From: Rhodopseudomonas palustris
Lineage (GTDB): Bacteria; Pseudomonadota; Alphaproteobacteria; Rhizobiales; Xanthobacteraceae
DNA length: 64,000 nucleotides
Reading direction: 5' to 3'
NCBI GenBank assembly: GCA_016215605.1
Contig: JACRJB010000068.1
Location: 124,001-188,000, forward strand
Positions 35,453 to 44,434 of the stretch are shown here, piece by piece; the first letter of the stretch is position 1, and each line of letters opens with the position of its first letter. The notes beneath the pieces are model-generated. The model was not told where the DNA came from and searched no databases. It saw only the letters and a program-made list of their open reading frames with translations. The translations under genes and the position numbers were made by a program.

Positions 35453-37222
35453 ATGAAGATGACCACCGAAGAAGCCTTCGTCAAAGTGCTGCAGCGCCAC
35501 GGCATCCGGCACGCTTTCGGGATCATCGGCTCGGCCTTCATGCCGATCTCGGATCTGTTCCCGAAGGCCGGCATCACCTTCTGGGATTGCGCGCACGAGG
35601 GCAACGCGGCGCTGATCTGCGACGGCTTCACGAGGTCGACCGGGAAGATCGCGATGCTGGTCGCGCAGAACGGCCCCGGCATCACCAATTTTGTCACCTC
35701 GGTGAAGACGGCGTACTGGAATCACACGCCGATGCTGCTGGTGACGCCGCAGGCCGCCAACAAGACGATCGGGCAGGGTGGTTTCCAGGAAGTCGAGCAG
35801 ATGGCGCTGTTCCGCGACATGGTCTGCTATCAAGAGGAGGTGCGCGACCCGTCGCGGATCGCCGAAGTGTTGAACCGCGTCATCGGCAAGGCGATCCGCG
35901 GCTCCGCGCCGGCGCAGATCAACGTGCCGCGCGATTTCTGGACCCACGTCATCGACATCGAACTGCCCCAGATCGTGACCTTCGAGCGCCCGAGCGGCGG
36001 TCCCGCCGCGATCGCCGAGGCGGCGCGGCTACTGTCGGCCGCACAATTCCCGGTGATCCTGTCCGGCGCCGGCGTGGTGATCGGCGATGCAATCGCCGAC
36101 ACGGTAGTTCTTGCCGAGCGGCTCGATGCACCGGTGTGCTCCGGCTATCAGCACAATGACAGCTTTCCCGGCAGCCACCGGCTGGCGCTCGGCCCACTCG
36201 GCTACAACGGCTCCAAGGCCGCGATGGAGGTGATCGCCAAGGCCGACGTCGTGCTGGCGCTCGGCACGCGGCTCAATCCGTTCTCCACCCTGCCGGGTTA
36301 CGGCATCGATTATTGGCCGAAACACGCCAAGCTGATCCAGGTCGACGTCAATCCGGACCGGATCGGTCTCACCAAGCCGGTGAATGTGGCGATCGCGGGC
36401 GATGCCGCTCTTGTCGCGCAGCAGATCCTTGCCGAACTCGCGCCGCATGCCGGCGATTCCGGCCGCGAGGCGCGCAAGGCGATCGTGCATCAGGCGAAGT
36501 CGGCGTGGCTGCAGGCGTTGTCCGGGATCGATCACGAGGACGACGACGACGGCACCACCTGGAACGAACGCGCGCGAACGCGCGAGCCGGAGCGGATGTC
36601 GCCGCGCCAAGCCTGGCGCGCGATCCAGGCCGGCCTGCCGAAGCAGGCGATCATCTCGTCCGACATCGGCAATAATTGCGCGATCGGTAACGCCTACCCG
36701 ACCTTCGACGAGGGCCGCAAATATCTCGCGCCGGGCCTGTTCGGCCCTTGCGGCTACGGCTTTCCGGCGATCATCGGCGCCAAGATCGGGCAACCCGACG
36801 TGCCCGTGGTCGGCTTCGCCGGCGACGGCGCCTTCGGCATCTCGATGAGCGAGATGGGGTCGATCGGCCGCAAGCCGTGGCCGGCGATCACCATGGTGAT
36901 CTTCCGCAACTATCAGTGGGGTGCCGAGAAGCGCAACACCACGCTGTGGTACGACGACAACTTCGTCGGCACTGAACTCAACCCGGATCTCAGCTACGCC
37001 AGGGTGGCGGAGGCCTGCGGCTTGAAGGGCGTGGTGGCTCGGACGCCGGACGACCTGACGGCGGCGATCAGCGCCGCTTGCGCGGCGCAGGACGACGGCG
37101 TCACCACTTTCATCGAGGTGATCCTCAATCAGGAACTCGGCGAGCCGTTCCGTCGCGACGCGATGAAGAAGCCGGTGGTCGTGGCCGGCATCAATCCGGC
37201 GGACATGTGTCCGCAGCGATGA
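35453..37222 (+). CDS. xsc: Sulfoacetaldehyde acetyltransferase Xsc
   Basis: The 589-residue TPP enzyme converts sulfoacetaldehyde plus phosphate to acetyl phosphate and sulfite. Xsc traits are EEAFVKVLQRHGIRHAFGIIGSAFMPISDLFP, CAHEGNAALICDGFTR, and the TPP-binding GDGAFGISMSEMGSIGRKPWP with FRNYQWGAEKRN. It is the last step of the sulfonate operon; the sulfite feeds assimilation or oxidation. An RBS (CAGGAA) precedes the ATG. Confidence 0.95.
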   Translation: MKMTTEEAFVKVLQRHGIRHAFGIIGSAFMPISDLFPKAGITFWDCAHEGNAALICDGFTRSTGKIAMLVAQNGPGITNFVTSVKTAYWNHTPMLLVTPQAANKTIGQGGFQEVEQMALFRDMVCYQEEVRDPSRIAEVLNRVIGKAIRGSAPAQINVPRDFWTHVIDIELPQIVTFERPSGGPAAIAEAARLLSAAQFPVILSGAGVVIGDAIADTVVLAERLDAPVCSGYQHNDSFPGSHRLALGPLGYNGSKAAMEVIAKADVVLALGTRLNPFSTLPGYGIDYWPKHAKLIQVDVNPDRIGLTKPVNVAIAGDAALVAQQILAELAPHAGDSGREARKAIVHQAKSAWLQALSGIDHEDDDDGTTWNERARTREPERMSPRQAWRAIQAGLPKQAIISSDIGNNCAIGNAYPTFDEGRKYLAPGLFGPCGYGFPAIIGAKIGQPDVPVVGFAGDGAFGISMSEMGSIGRKPWPAITMVIFRNYQWGAEKRNTTLWYDDNFVGTELNPDLSYARVAEACGLKGVVARTPDDLTAAISAACAAQDDGVTTFIEVILNQELGEPFRRDAMKKPVVVAGINPADMCPQR

Positions 37223-37274
37223 TGCGGAGGGAGGCGTCCGACCCGCTCGGACCCGGGCGCCGATGCGTTCGATG

Positions 37275-37748
37275 CTAGTCCGGCATCGGCACCGGGAGGG
37301 CGGTGACCGACTTGATCTTCTCCATCGCGAACCGCGATGTCACGTTCTTGAGCGACGCGGTGCTGATCAGCTTGCGATAGAACGTGTCGAAGCTCTTCAT
37401 GTCGGCCGTGACCACGCGAAGCACGTAGTCGACGTCGCCGGCCATCCGGTAGATCTCGACCACTTCCGGCATGGCGCTGAGAGTCTGCGAGAACCGCGCC
37501 TGCCAGTCCTTGGAATGATCGCCGCCTTCGACGAAAACGAACACCGAAAGGCCCAGGCCGATCTTCGCTTGGTCGACCAGCGCGACGCGTCCGGTGATGA
37601 CGCGGTCCATTTCCAGCCGCTGCATGCGCTTCCAGCAGGGCGTGGATGACAGGCCGATCCGGCTGGCGATTTCCGCGATCGAGAGAGACGCATTCTCCTG
37701 CATCACCTGCAGGATCTTGCGGTCGATAGCATCGAGCGGACGGGACAT
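37275..37748 (-). CDS. Lrp/AsnC-family transcription regulator
   Basis: The 157-residue regulator starts MSRPLDAIDRKILQVMQENASLS with an HTH (IAEIASRIGLSSTPCWKRMQRLE) and an AsnC_trans_reg ligand domain (EVVEIYRMAGDVDYVLRVVTADMKSF). It is convergent with xsc. A longer frame exists upstream, but MSRPLD matches the family start. Sensing of an amino acid such as cysteate, alanine or taurine to control the sulfonate operon is a guess. Confidence 0.9.
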   Translation of the reverse strand: MSRPLDAIDRKILQVMQENASLSIAEIASRIGLSSTPCWKRMQRLEMDRVITGRVALVDQAKIGLGLSVFVFVEGGDHSKDWQARFSQTLSAMPEVVEIYRMAGDVDYVLRVVTADMKSFDTFYRKLISTASLKNVTSRFAMEKIKSVTALPVPMPD

Positions 37749-38049
37749 GTCGGGTGATAACCAAAGAGCATTCGAGGACATCGCCATCACCGACCGCTCA
37801 CGCAATTCGAGAACGCGTCGGTCGATCGGCAGCGACTGCGCGCGATCTAACGGTGGCGCGCGAGCGAATACAACGGCGCTCACGTAATTTGAAAAGGCGT
37901 TTTCCCAGGCGGTTGTTTCGGAGAACAGCTCACTCTTCGTGCCTCGACTGTGAGTTAATCATTGCGGGGGCCCAAATGACGTCGGCATCGTCCGCTGTCG
38001 ATTCAGGCCTCCGGAGAGGACGTCTGGTGACCACGAGTGGGTGAGCCGG
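37749..38049. other. Intergenic region
   Basis: The 301-base stretch lies between the lrp-type start (leftward) and the end of the cupin gene. It should hold the lrp promoter. No motif is convincing. Confidence 0.4.
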
Positions 38050-38547
38050 CTACGCCGCGCGGCCGGTGAATTCCGCTGCCCAGCCGCCGGCATCGCTGAG
38101 ATAGCGCAGCGCCTTGATCCGCCTCGTCGAGGTCAGCCGGAAATTGTGCTCGAGACCTGCCGGCACCACGATGAAGTCACCCGGCGCGACGTGTAGCTCG
38201 GCCCGCCGCTCGTCGACGATGACGCCGAAGATGCCCGCGCCATCGAGGATATGACGGATTTCGTCGCCACCGTGCCGGTGCCAGCTCTCGAATTTGGTCG
38301 CCAACTGTTTGTTGTCCGGCCGGTCTGGATGCAGCACGATCAAATCGCGCGCGGGAAATTCCGGGCGCGGCGGGATCGCGGACAGCAACTGCTCTTCGGC
38401 GTGGCGATCCAGCAGCGGCTGTTGCAACAACGACTCGAGCTCTGCCGGAACGGGGTGATGCTCGACGACGATATGATGGGTGCGCGCAAGACGCGCGAGA
38501 TCGTCGGGGGTCGCTTCGCGTCCGTCGTCGAACAACAGGGTCGCCAT
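38050..38547 (-). CDS. Acireductone dioxygenase-like cupin (MtnD family)
   Basis: The 165-residue protein has the cupin metal site HRHGGDEIRHILDGAG, where two His and a Glu, plus a later His in AGLEHNFRL, match Fe/Ni-acireductone dioxygenase. That enzyme finishes methionine salvage from methylthioadenosine, giving the methionine keto acid (Fe form) or CO and methylthiopropionate (Ni form). It is downstream of a NifB-like gene and near Met uptake genes, so a link to methylthio metabolism is likely. Other mtn genes are absent here. Confidence 0.78.
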   Translation of the reverse strand: MATLLFDDGREATPDDLARLARTHHIVVEHHPVPAELESLLQQPLLDRHAEEQLLSAIPPRPEFPARDLIVLHPDRPDNKQLATKFESWHRHGGDEIRHILDGAGIFGVIVDERRAELHVAPGDFIVVPAGLEHNFRLTSTRRIKALRYLSDAGGWAAEFTGRAA

Positions 38548-38600
38548 TCGTTTGTCCTCTGGTTGGCACGCTTGGCCGGAAGGGCGGCGTGGTTCATGAC

Positions 38601-39524
38601 TCAGCCGTGCGAAAGAATTTGTTCCGTCCAGATGCCGCCGCCGCAACACGCGGCGGTCAGTCCGTCATCGGGCGCTGTCCCGGAGGCGTCGGCGGCGCAT
38701 TGCTGGCAATGGTTCGAGACGCGCAGATAACGTTCGGCGTCGGCGCGCGCGACATAGCGCTTCATCAATCCGGGCGCCGGCAGATGCGCGAAGCGATGCT
38801 GCGGGACCAAAGGGATGATGTGGATGAGATGCGCGCCGGCATAGGCGACCCGTTCGGCAATGTCACCGATGTGGTCTTCGTTGACGGTCGGGATCAGCAC
38901 GGTGTCGACTTTGACGACGATGCCGCGGGCCGACGCCTGCGCGATGCCGTCGATCTGGTTGCGGATCAGTCGTTTTGCGGCCGCGGTGCCGTCGAGCCGG
39001 CGGTGGCGCCAGGCGATCGTCGGCGTGATCCGCGCCTGGATTGCCGGATCGACGGCGTTCACGGTGACCGTCAGGGTCGTGATGCCGCTCGCGGCGATCT
39101 GGTCGACCTGCTCCGGCAGCATCAAGCCGTTGGTCGACAGGCAGAGCGCCAGATCGGGCCAGCGCTCGTGCACTTTCGCGAGCGTGTCGAGTGCGTGGTG
39201 CGTTGCCAGCGGCTCGCCGGGACCGGCGACGCCCACGACCGACAGCGTGGAAGAAAGTGCCCGTGCTCTGGCAACGAGTTCGATCGCCTGCGTCGGTGTC
39301 AGCAGCCGGGATGCTTGATCGGCGTGATGGTCGTGCCGATCGAACGCCTGGGCGCAGAACGCGCAGTCGATATTGCAGGCGGGACTGACCGGCAGATGCA
39401 GCCGCGTGATCGGGGCGGTGGTCTGTGCAGACGGGAGAACATCGGGACGCTTTCCGTTCGGCGCTGGAAACGCCAGCGTTGCCGCCGTCATCGTCTGCGA
39501 GAGACCGGCGCCGCCTTCGGTCAT
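38601..39524 (-). CDS. NifB-like radical SAM protein without NifX domain
   Basis: The 307-residue protein has the radical SAM cluster motif CNIDCAFC, the NifB-like linker SRLLTPTQAIELV, VVGVAGPGEPLA, LCLSTNGLMLPEQVDQIA and the NifB-like end CQQCAADASGTA. NifB makes the 8Fe core (NifB-co) for nitrogenase cofactors. This protein differs from canonical NifB in lacking the fused NifX domain; a separate NifX-like protein is encoded immediately upstream with a four-base overlap. A cofactor-core synthase for the nitrogenase-like D/K pair at 49656-52553 is likely (a MarB-type role), though that is inference. Confidence 0.82.
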   Translation of the reverse strand: MTEGGAGLSQTMTAATLAFPAPNGKRPDVLPSAQTTAPITRLHLPVSPACNIDCAFCAQAFDRHDHHADQASRLLTPTQAIELVARARALSSTLSVVGVAGPGEPLATHHALDTLAKVHERWPDLALCLSTNGLMLPEQVDQIAASGITTLTVTVNAVDPAIQARITPTIAWRHRRLDGTAAAKRLIRNQIDGIAQASARGIVVKVDTVLIPTVNEDHIGDIAERVAYAGAHLIHIIPLVPQHRFAHLPAPGLMKRYVARADAERYLRVSNHCQQCAADASGTAPDDGLTAACCGGGIWTEQILSHG

Positions 39525-39901
39525 GATACGACGCGCTCGCGCAGCAAGCCGCTCTCGGCGAGTTCGCGCACGGCGGAGTCGACGGCATCCTCGGTTTCGA
39601 AGGCGAGAATGCCGAGCGCCGTCAACCGGTCGACGCCGCATTCCCCGATCCGGGCGACGATCACGGCCCTGCAATCGGCGACCAGCTCGACCGACTCGTC
39701 CATCGGTTCGCGTCGCTGCGCACTGCGGTCGGCGCCGCAGGCGGGCCGGTTGGGCCTGGTTTCCAGCTGGCGCGGGGAACCGTCGGCGAAATCCCAGATC
39801 TGAAACCGTGTCGCATAACCGAAATGCTCGGTCACGGAGATGCCGTCGCCGGTTGCGATCGCCACCTTGATCTGCCGCGTTGTCGGTGTCTGCGAATCCA
39901 T
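39521..39901 (-). CDS. NifX/NifB-C-terminal-like cofactor-binding protein
   Basis: The 126-residue protein contains the NifX-type fold with the intact motif VTEHFGYATRFQIWDF. It then has a Cys/Arg linker and AVIVARIGECGVDRLTALGI, as in the C-terminal domain of NifB. It is translated just before the NifB-like radical SAM gene (ATGA overlap), so together they act as a split NifB. Such proteins hold the Fe-S precursor. Confidence 0.85.
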   Translation of the reverse strand: MDSQTPTTRQIKVAIATGDGISVTEHFGYATRFQIWDFADGSPRQLETRPNRPACGADRSAQRREPMDESVELVADCRAVIVARIGECGVDRLTALGILAFETEDAVDSAVRELAESGLLRERVVS

Positions 39902-40351
39902 ATGCACCACGTCTTCTGCGAACCAGATTCGTAAAATCGTCTCGTTGTGCGAACACGCTTGTCTAGCGCAACCGGCGGAGGAAGAGTTTTCGTAGTCTCG
40001 CGGCAAGAGTGATGAGCGTTCTGAAATCTCGTCTACCGCTGGTGTCCGCTGCTACGCATGACGGGAACTCGTCCCGCGGTGTGGCGGGTGCGTCGCTGCA
40101 ATCCCGATCACCATGGTCGATACGGCGACCGCCTCGCTTTGTCGTCTCGCGTCGGACCTCGCATCGATCGAGAAACGACTTCCACGCGATCAGCGCCGTT
40201 TGAAACAACTCTACTGCGATCGTGCCCGGTGAGCAGGCTTCTTGCTGAACTCATCGGACCGTATTGACGCCGATCAGCAGTGAGGATCACCATCGATCAT
40301 GGCCCGTCGAGGCTTGGCGATCCGCAGTCGCGGGAAATTGAGGAACAGATC
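39902..40351. other. Divergent intergenic region
   Basis: This 450-base gap lies between the NifX-like gene (leftward) and the cystathionine beta-synthase gene (rightward). A GAGGA ribosome site at 40340-40344 precedes the GTG at 40352. No sigma-54 site with correct spacing, riboswitch or terminator was found. Confidence 0.45.
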
Positions 40352-41749
40352 GTGAGCCTGGCAGAATTCGCCAAGCCGAAGGATCGCGCGCCGAAAGGCG
40401 TCATCGACCTGATCGGTAACACGCCTCTGGTTCAGCTGACGCGGCTCGAGACGGGGCCATGCTGCCTGTTCGCCAAACTCGAAGGCCAGAATCCCGGCGG
40501 CTCGATCAAGGACCGTCCGGCACTCGCGATGATCGAGGCGTTCGAGCGCAGCGGAGAATTGCGTCCCGGCGGCACCCTGGTCGAAGCCACCGCCGGCAAC
40601 ACTGGCCTTGGTCTGGCGCTGATCGCCGCCCTCAAGGGCTATCGGCTCATTCTGGTGATCCCGGACAAGATGAGCCGGGAGAAGGTGCTTCACCTCAAGG
40701 CGATGGGCGCCGACGTGGTGATGACCAGGTCCGATGTCGGCAAAGGGCATCCAGCGTACTATCAGGACCTCGCTCAGAAGATTACCTTGGACACGCCCGG
40801 TGCGGTGTTCGTCAATCAGTTCGCCAATCCCGCCAATCCGCTGGCGCACGAGTCGGGCACCGCGCCGGAAATATGGGAGCAGATGGGGCGGCGGGTCGAT
40901 GCCGTGGTGTGCGGCATCGGGTCCGGCGGAACGTTGACCGGCATCGGCCGGTTCTTCGCGCGGGCTTCGCCGTCGACCGAGATCATCCTCGCCGATCCGA
41001 AGGGATCGGTGCTGGTCGACGTGGTCGAAGGGCGAAGTCCCGGCGAGGTCGGAAGCTGGCTGGTCGAAGGCATCGGTGAAGACTTTGTTCCGGACAATGC
41101 GGATCTGCGACTGATCACCCGTGGTTACACCGTCACCGACGCGGAATCGTTTCATGCCGCGCGAGAGCTGCTCGGCCGCGAAGGAATTCTGGCCGGCTCA
41201 TCCTCCGGAACGCTGCTCGCAGCAGCGCTGCGCTACTGCCGGGAGCAGGACCGACCGAAGCGCGTCGTCACGCTGCTGCCGGACGGCGGCAACAAGTATC
41301 TGTCGAAGATGTTCAACGACACCTGGATGGCCGATCAGGGTTTCCTCGAACGGCGCCATGACGGCGATCTGCGCGATCTGATCGTTCGCCGCCACGACGA
41401 GGGCGCGTCGATCACAGTCGGCCCCGACGACACGTTGAACTTCGCCTATTCGCGGATGAAGCTCTACGAGGTCTCGCAACTGCCGGTGCTGGTCGACGAT
41501 CAGGTCGTCGGGATTATCGATGAATCGGACCTGCTGATGGCGACGATCGGCAATCCGGCGAAATTCGCCGAGCCGGTGCATCTGGCGATGAGCAAACGCG
41601 TCGACACGGTGCAGGCGTCGGCGCCGTTCGAAAGCCTGATGCCGGTGTTCGATCGCGGCCATGTCGTGGTCGTGGTCGACGGCGTTCGCTTTCTCGGCCT
41701 GATCACAAGGATCGACCTGATCAATCATCTCCGCAGCAAGGTTCACTGA
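40352..41749 (+). CDS. Cystathionine beta-synthase (PLP enzyme with two CBS domains)
   Basis: The 465-residue enzyme joins homocysteine and serine, or takes O-acetylserine, to make cystathionine or cysteine. The PLP part has GNTPLVQL, the lysine in NPGGSIKDRPA, EATAGNTGLGLAL and GIGSGGTLTGIGRFF. The C-terminal third has two CBS motifs (about 335-465) that usually bind adenosyl ligands such as SAM. GTG at 40352 is chosen for its GAGGA site; GTG at 40280 would add 24 residues without an RBS. It is followed after 14 bases by cystathionine gamma-lyase, giving reverse transsulfuration. Confidence 0.88.
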   Translation: MSLAEFAKPKDRAPKGVIDLIGNTPLVQLTRLETGPCCLFAKLEGQNPGGSIKDRPALAMIEAFERSGELRPGGTLVEATAGNTGLGLALIAALKGYRLILVIPDKMSREKVLHLKAMGADVVMTRSDVGKGHPAYYQDLAQKITLDTPGAVFVNQFANPANPLAHESGTAPEIWEQMGRRVDAVVCGIGSGGTLTGIGRFFARASPSTEIILADPKGSVLVDVVEGRSPGEVGSWLVEGIGEDFVPDNADLRLITRGYTVTDAESFHAARELLGREGILAGSSSGTLLAAALRYCREQDRPKRVVTLLPDGGNKYLSKMFNDTWMADQGFLERRHDGDLRDLIVRRHDEGASITVGPDDTLNFAYSRMKLYEVSQLPVLVDDQVVGIIDESDLLMATIGNPAKFAEPVHLAMSKRVDTVQASAPFESLMPVFDRGHVVVVVDGVRFLGLITRIDLINHLRSKVH

Positions 41750-41763
41750 CAAGGTTCACCGCA

Positions 41764-42936
41764 ATGGATAAGTCGACCAACGTCCGGACACGAGGCGTCA
41801 ACACCCGCGCCGTGCACGGCGGCCAGCAATTCGATCCGGCGACCGGCGCGGTGACGACGCCGATCTACGCCACCTCGACGTACGTGCAGTCGGCGCCAGG
41901 GGTGCACAAAGGCTACGAATACGCACGATCGCAGAACCCGACCCGGGCGGCGTTCGAGGCGGCGATCGCCGATGCCGAGCGCGGCACCGCCGGTTTCGCG
42001 TTCGCCTCCGGGCTTGCGGCGGAAGCCGCGCTGCTCGAACTGGCCGGGCAGGGCAGTCACATCGTCGCATCGGATGATCTTTACGGCGGGAGCTGGCGGC
42101 TGTTCCATCGCGTTCGCAGCTATTCGGCAGGCTTGACTATCGACCACGTCGATCCCGCCAATCTCGATGCGCTCCGCGCGGCGATCAAGCCGAACACCGC
42201 CTTCATCTGGATCGAGACGCCGAGCAATCCGACATTGCGGCTCGCCGACCTCGAAGCGATCGCGGCGATCGGACATGAGCACAAGGTGCTCACCGTGGTC
42301 GACAACACCTTCGCCTCGCCGGCGGTGCAGCGCCCGCTCGAGCACGGCATCGACATCGTGGTTCACTCGGTCACCAAATACATCGGCGGCCATTCCGATA
42401 TTGTCGGCGGCGCCATCGTCGTGCGCGATCCGGAGCTGATCCAGAAGCTGCAATTCCTGCAGAACGCCACCGGCGGAATCCTCGATCCGTTCTCGAGCTT
42501 CCTGGCGCTGCGCGGAATCAAGACGTTGCCGTTGCGGCTGCAGCGCCACAATGCCAACGCCCTGGCGGTGGCCCGCTGGCTCGAAGCGCATCCGAAGGTC
42601 GAGCGCGTGATCTATCCCGGCCTCGCCAGCCATCCCCAGCACGCGCTGGCGACGCGGCAGATGGACGGCGGCGGCGGCATGGTTGCGGCGTATCTCAAAG
42701 CAGACGATCAGCAGACCGTGGCGGTGCTCAGCCGGTTCAAGCTGTTCGCGTTGGCGGAGAGTTTGGGCGCAGTCGAGAGCCTGGTCGGCCAGCCCTGGAG
42801 CATGAGCCATGCGTCGTTGCCGGAGGCGGATCGCCTGGCCCGCGACATCCGTCCCAATCTGATCAGGCTGTCGATCGGGATTGAAGACGCCGACGACCTG
42901 ATCGACGATCTCGAACAGGCGCTCGCGGTGCTCTGA
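41764..42936 (+). CDS. Cystathionine gamma-lyase / gamma-synthase family PLP enzyme
   Basis: The 390-residue Cys/Met-metabolism enzyme has YARSQNPTRAAFE, FASGLAAEAALL, DDLYGGSWRLF, VVDNTFASP and the PLP lysine in HSVTKYIGGHSDIVGG. Beside cystathionine beta-synthase it most likely cleaves cystathionine to cysteine (reverse transsulfuration); gamma-synthase activity is the alternative. It is co-transcribed with the upstream gene. Confidence 0.88.
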   Translation: MDKSTNVRTRGVNTRAVHGGQQFDPATGAVTTPIYATSTYVQSAPGVHKGYEYARSQNPTRAAFEAAIADAERGTAGFAFASGLAAEAALLELAGQGSHIVASDDLYGGSWRLFHRVRSYSAGLTIDHVDPANLDALRAAIKPNTAFIWIETPSNPTLRLADLEAIAAIGHEHKVLTVVDNTFASPAVQRPLEHGIDIVVHSVTKYIGGHSDIVGGAIVVRDPELIQKLQFLQNATGGILDPFSSFLALRGIKTLPLRLQRHNANALAVARWLEAHPKVERVIYPGLASHPQHALATRQMDGGGGMVAAYLKADDQQTVAVLSRFKLFALAESLGAVESLVGQPWSMSHASLPEADRLARDIRPNLIRLSIGIEDADDLIDDLEQALAVL

Positions 42937-42956
42937 ATCGTCGTCCTCGCTCTCCG

Positions 42957-44003
42957 CTAATAGGCGGAGGCGAGGCCGGGCTCGATCGCAAAATCCTCCA
43001 GCAGATCGGCGTGGTGCCGGCGCGCCACGTCGGGATGCGAGCGCAGCCGGCCCTTGAGATAGTTACGACCGACCTCACGGAACAGCGGGTTGTTCGGATC
43101 CTGCGTGATGCCCCGCGCGTGCGGCGCGAGCGAAGGCGGCAGCGCCAATACCGGCACCGTGGCGTCGAGCCGAGCGCCGAGGAAGAACGCCACCGACAGC
43201 CGATCGGTGCCCGCCGGCGGCGTCACCACGCGATGAACGTTGGCCCGCAGCGTGCCGTTCGAGGCGAGTTCGAGAATCTCGCCGATGTTCACGACGAACG
43301 AACCGGGCAGCGGCGGCGCATCGATCCAGCCGTCGTCGGTCTCCACCTGAAGGCCGGCGACCGTGTCTTGCAGAAGGATGGTGACAAAGCCGGAATCCTT
43401 GTGCGCGCCGACGCCCTGGTCGCTCTCGGTCGCATCGCGGCCGGGATAGCGGATGATCTTGATGAGCTGGTGCGGTGATGGCGCGTGAATCGGTTCGAAC
43501 ACGTCTTCGGGCTGGTCGAGCGCGGCGGCGAACACCCGTAGCACCTTGATCGCCAGGGCGGTCACTTCCTGCTGATAGCGCAGCATCAGCGGCTTCAATT
43601 CCGGCAAGGCGTCCGGCCACTGGTTGGGGCCCTGAAGACGCGTCCACGCCGGCGCCGAGCGTCCGAACGGGAAGGCTTCGCGCTCGGCCCCGATGTCGAG
43701 CTGCTCGCGCCAGTCCGCTGCCCCCCGCGTGAATTCCAGCCCGGCGCGGGTATAGCCACGGAAATGTGGAGAGTTGGCCATCTCGATCGCGAGCTTGTCG
43801 GCATCGGGAAGCGAGAAGAAATTGCGCGAAGCGGTCAAGACGTCATGGATCAAACGGTCGGAGATCCCGTGACCGACGAGATAGAAGAAACCCGGGCCGA
43901 ACGCCGCACTGCGGACATCCTGCAGGAATGCGTCGCGTTGGGCGCCGACTGCACCGAATCGGGTGAGGTCGAGGATAGGGAGCGTTCGGTGTGAGCTGGG
44001 CAT
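42957..44003 (-). CDS. 2-oxoglutarate/Fe(II) oxygenase, isopenicillin N synthase family
   Basis: The 348-residue non-heme iron enzyme has the N-terminal DIOX_N fold (LPILDLTRFG, GFFYLVGHGISDRLI) and the jelly-roll with the HxD...H triad (GVGAHKDSGFVTILLQD and NVHRVV) and the RLSVAFF oxoglutarate site. Substrate is unknown. It is convergent with the cystathionine gene and divergent from an aminotransferase; sulfur-compound oxidation or an ethylene-forming-type reaction is possible. Confidence 0.88.
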   Translation of the reverse strand: MPSSHRTLPILDLTRFGAVGAQRDAFLQDVRSAAFGPGFFYLVGHGISDRLIHDVLTASRNFFSLPDADKLAIEMANSPHFRGYTRAGLEFTRGAADWREQLDIGAEREAFPFGRSAPAWTRLQGPNQWPDALPELKPLMLRYQQEVTALAIKVLRVFAAALDQPEDVFEPIHAPSPHQLIKIIRYPGRDATESDQGVGAHKDSGFVTILLQDTVAGLQVETDDGWIDAPPLPGSFVVNIGEILELASNGTLRANVHRVVTPPAGTDRLSVAFFLGARLDATVPVLALPPSLAPHARGITQDPNNPLFREVGRNYLKGRLRSHPDVARRHHADLLEDFAIEPGLASAY

Positions 44004-44434
44004 CGGTAGGGCTCCGGTTGGGATCGTCAGCGCAAATGATGAAGGCGCCCCACACGAGTGTCGAGCCATCCTTGAAAATAGCATCGTCCATCCTTCGGTG
44101 GCCCGACCTACGCTTAGTTTGTGTCGTCCGCTTGGGTGATCATGGAGAGTCATTCCTGCTCGCCGAGAGGGCGGAGGCGGCGGACTTGGCGCCGCGGCTT
44201 GATTGCCTGGAGCGGACTGCGTGGCAATCAAACAAGGCGATGAATACGAGCGTACCAGTGAACGGAAATAGTGATGCCTGTGGTCATAGATTCGAATCTC
44301 TTTTTCCATGGCGAGCCCAATTTGGACGGTCTTTCTCTCGCTGCTGATTGAAAACGTCGGAGACGGTCTCTAGCATTGAGGATGTTACTTAGAGGATGAC
44401 GCAAGCGCGTGATCAGCAGCGTGAAGGCAGTTTG
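44004..44434. other. Divergent intergenic region
   Basis: The 431-base gap separates the 2OG oxygenase and aminotransferase genes. It is moderately AT-rich and should hold two promoters. I see no repeat or terminator of note. Confidence 0.4.
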
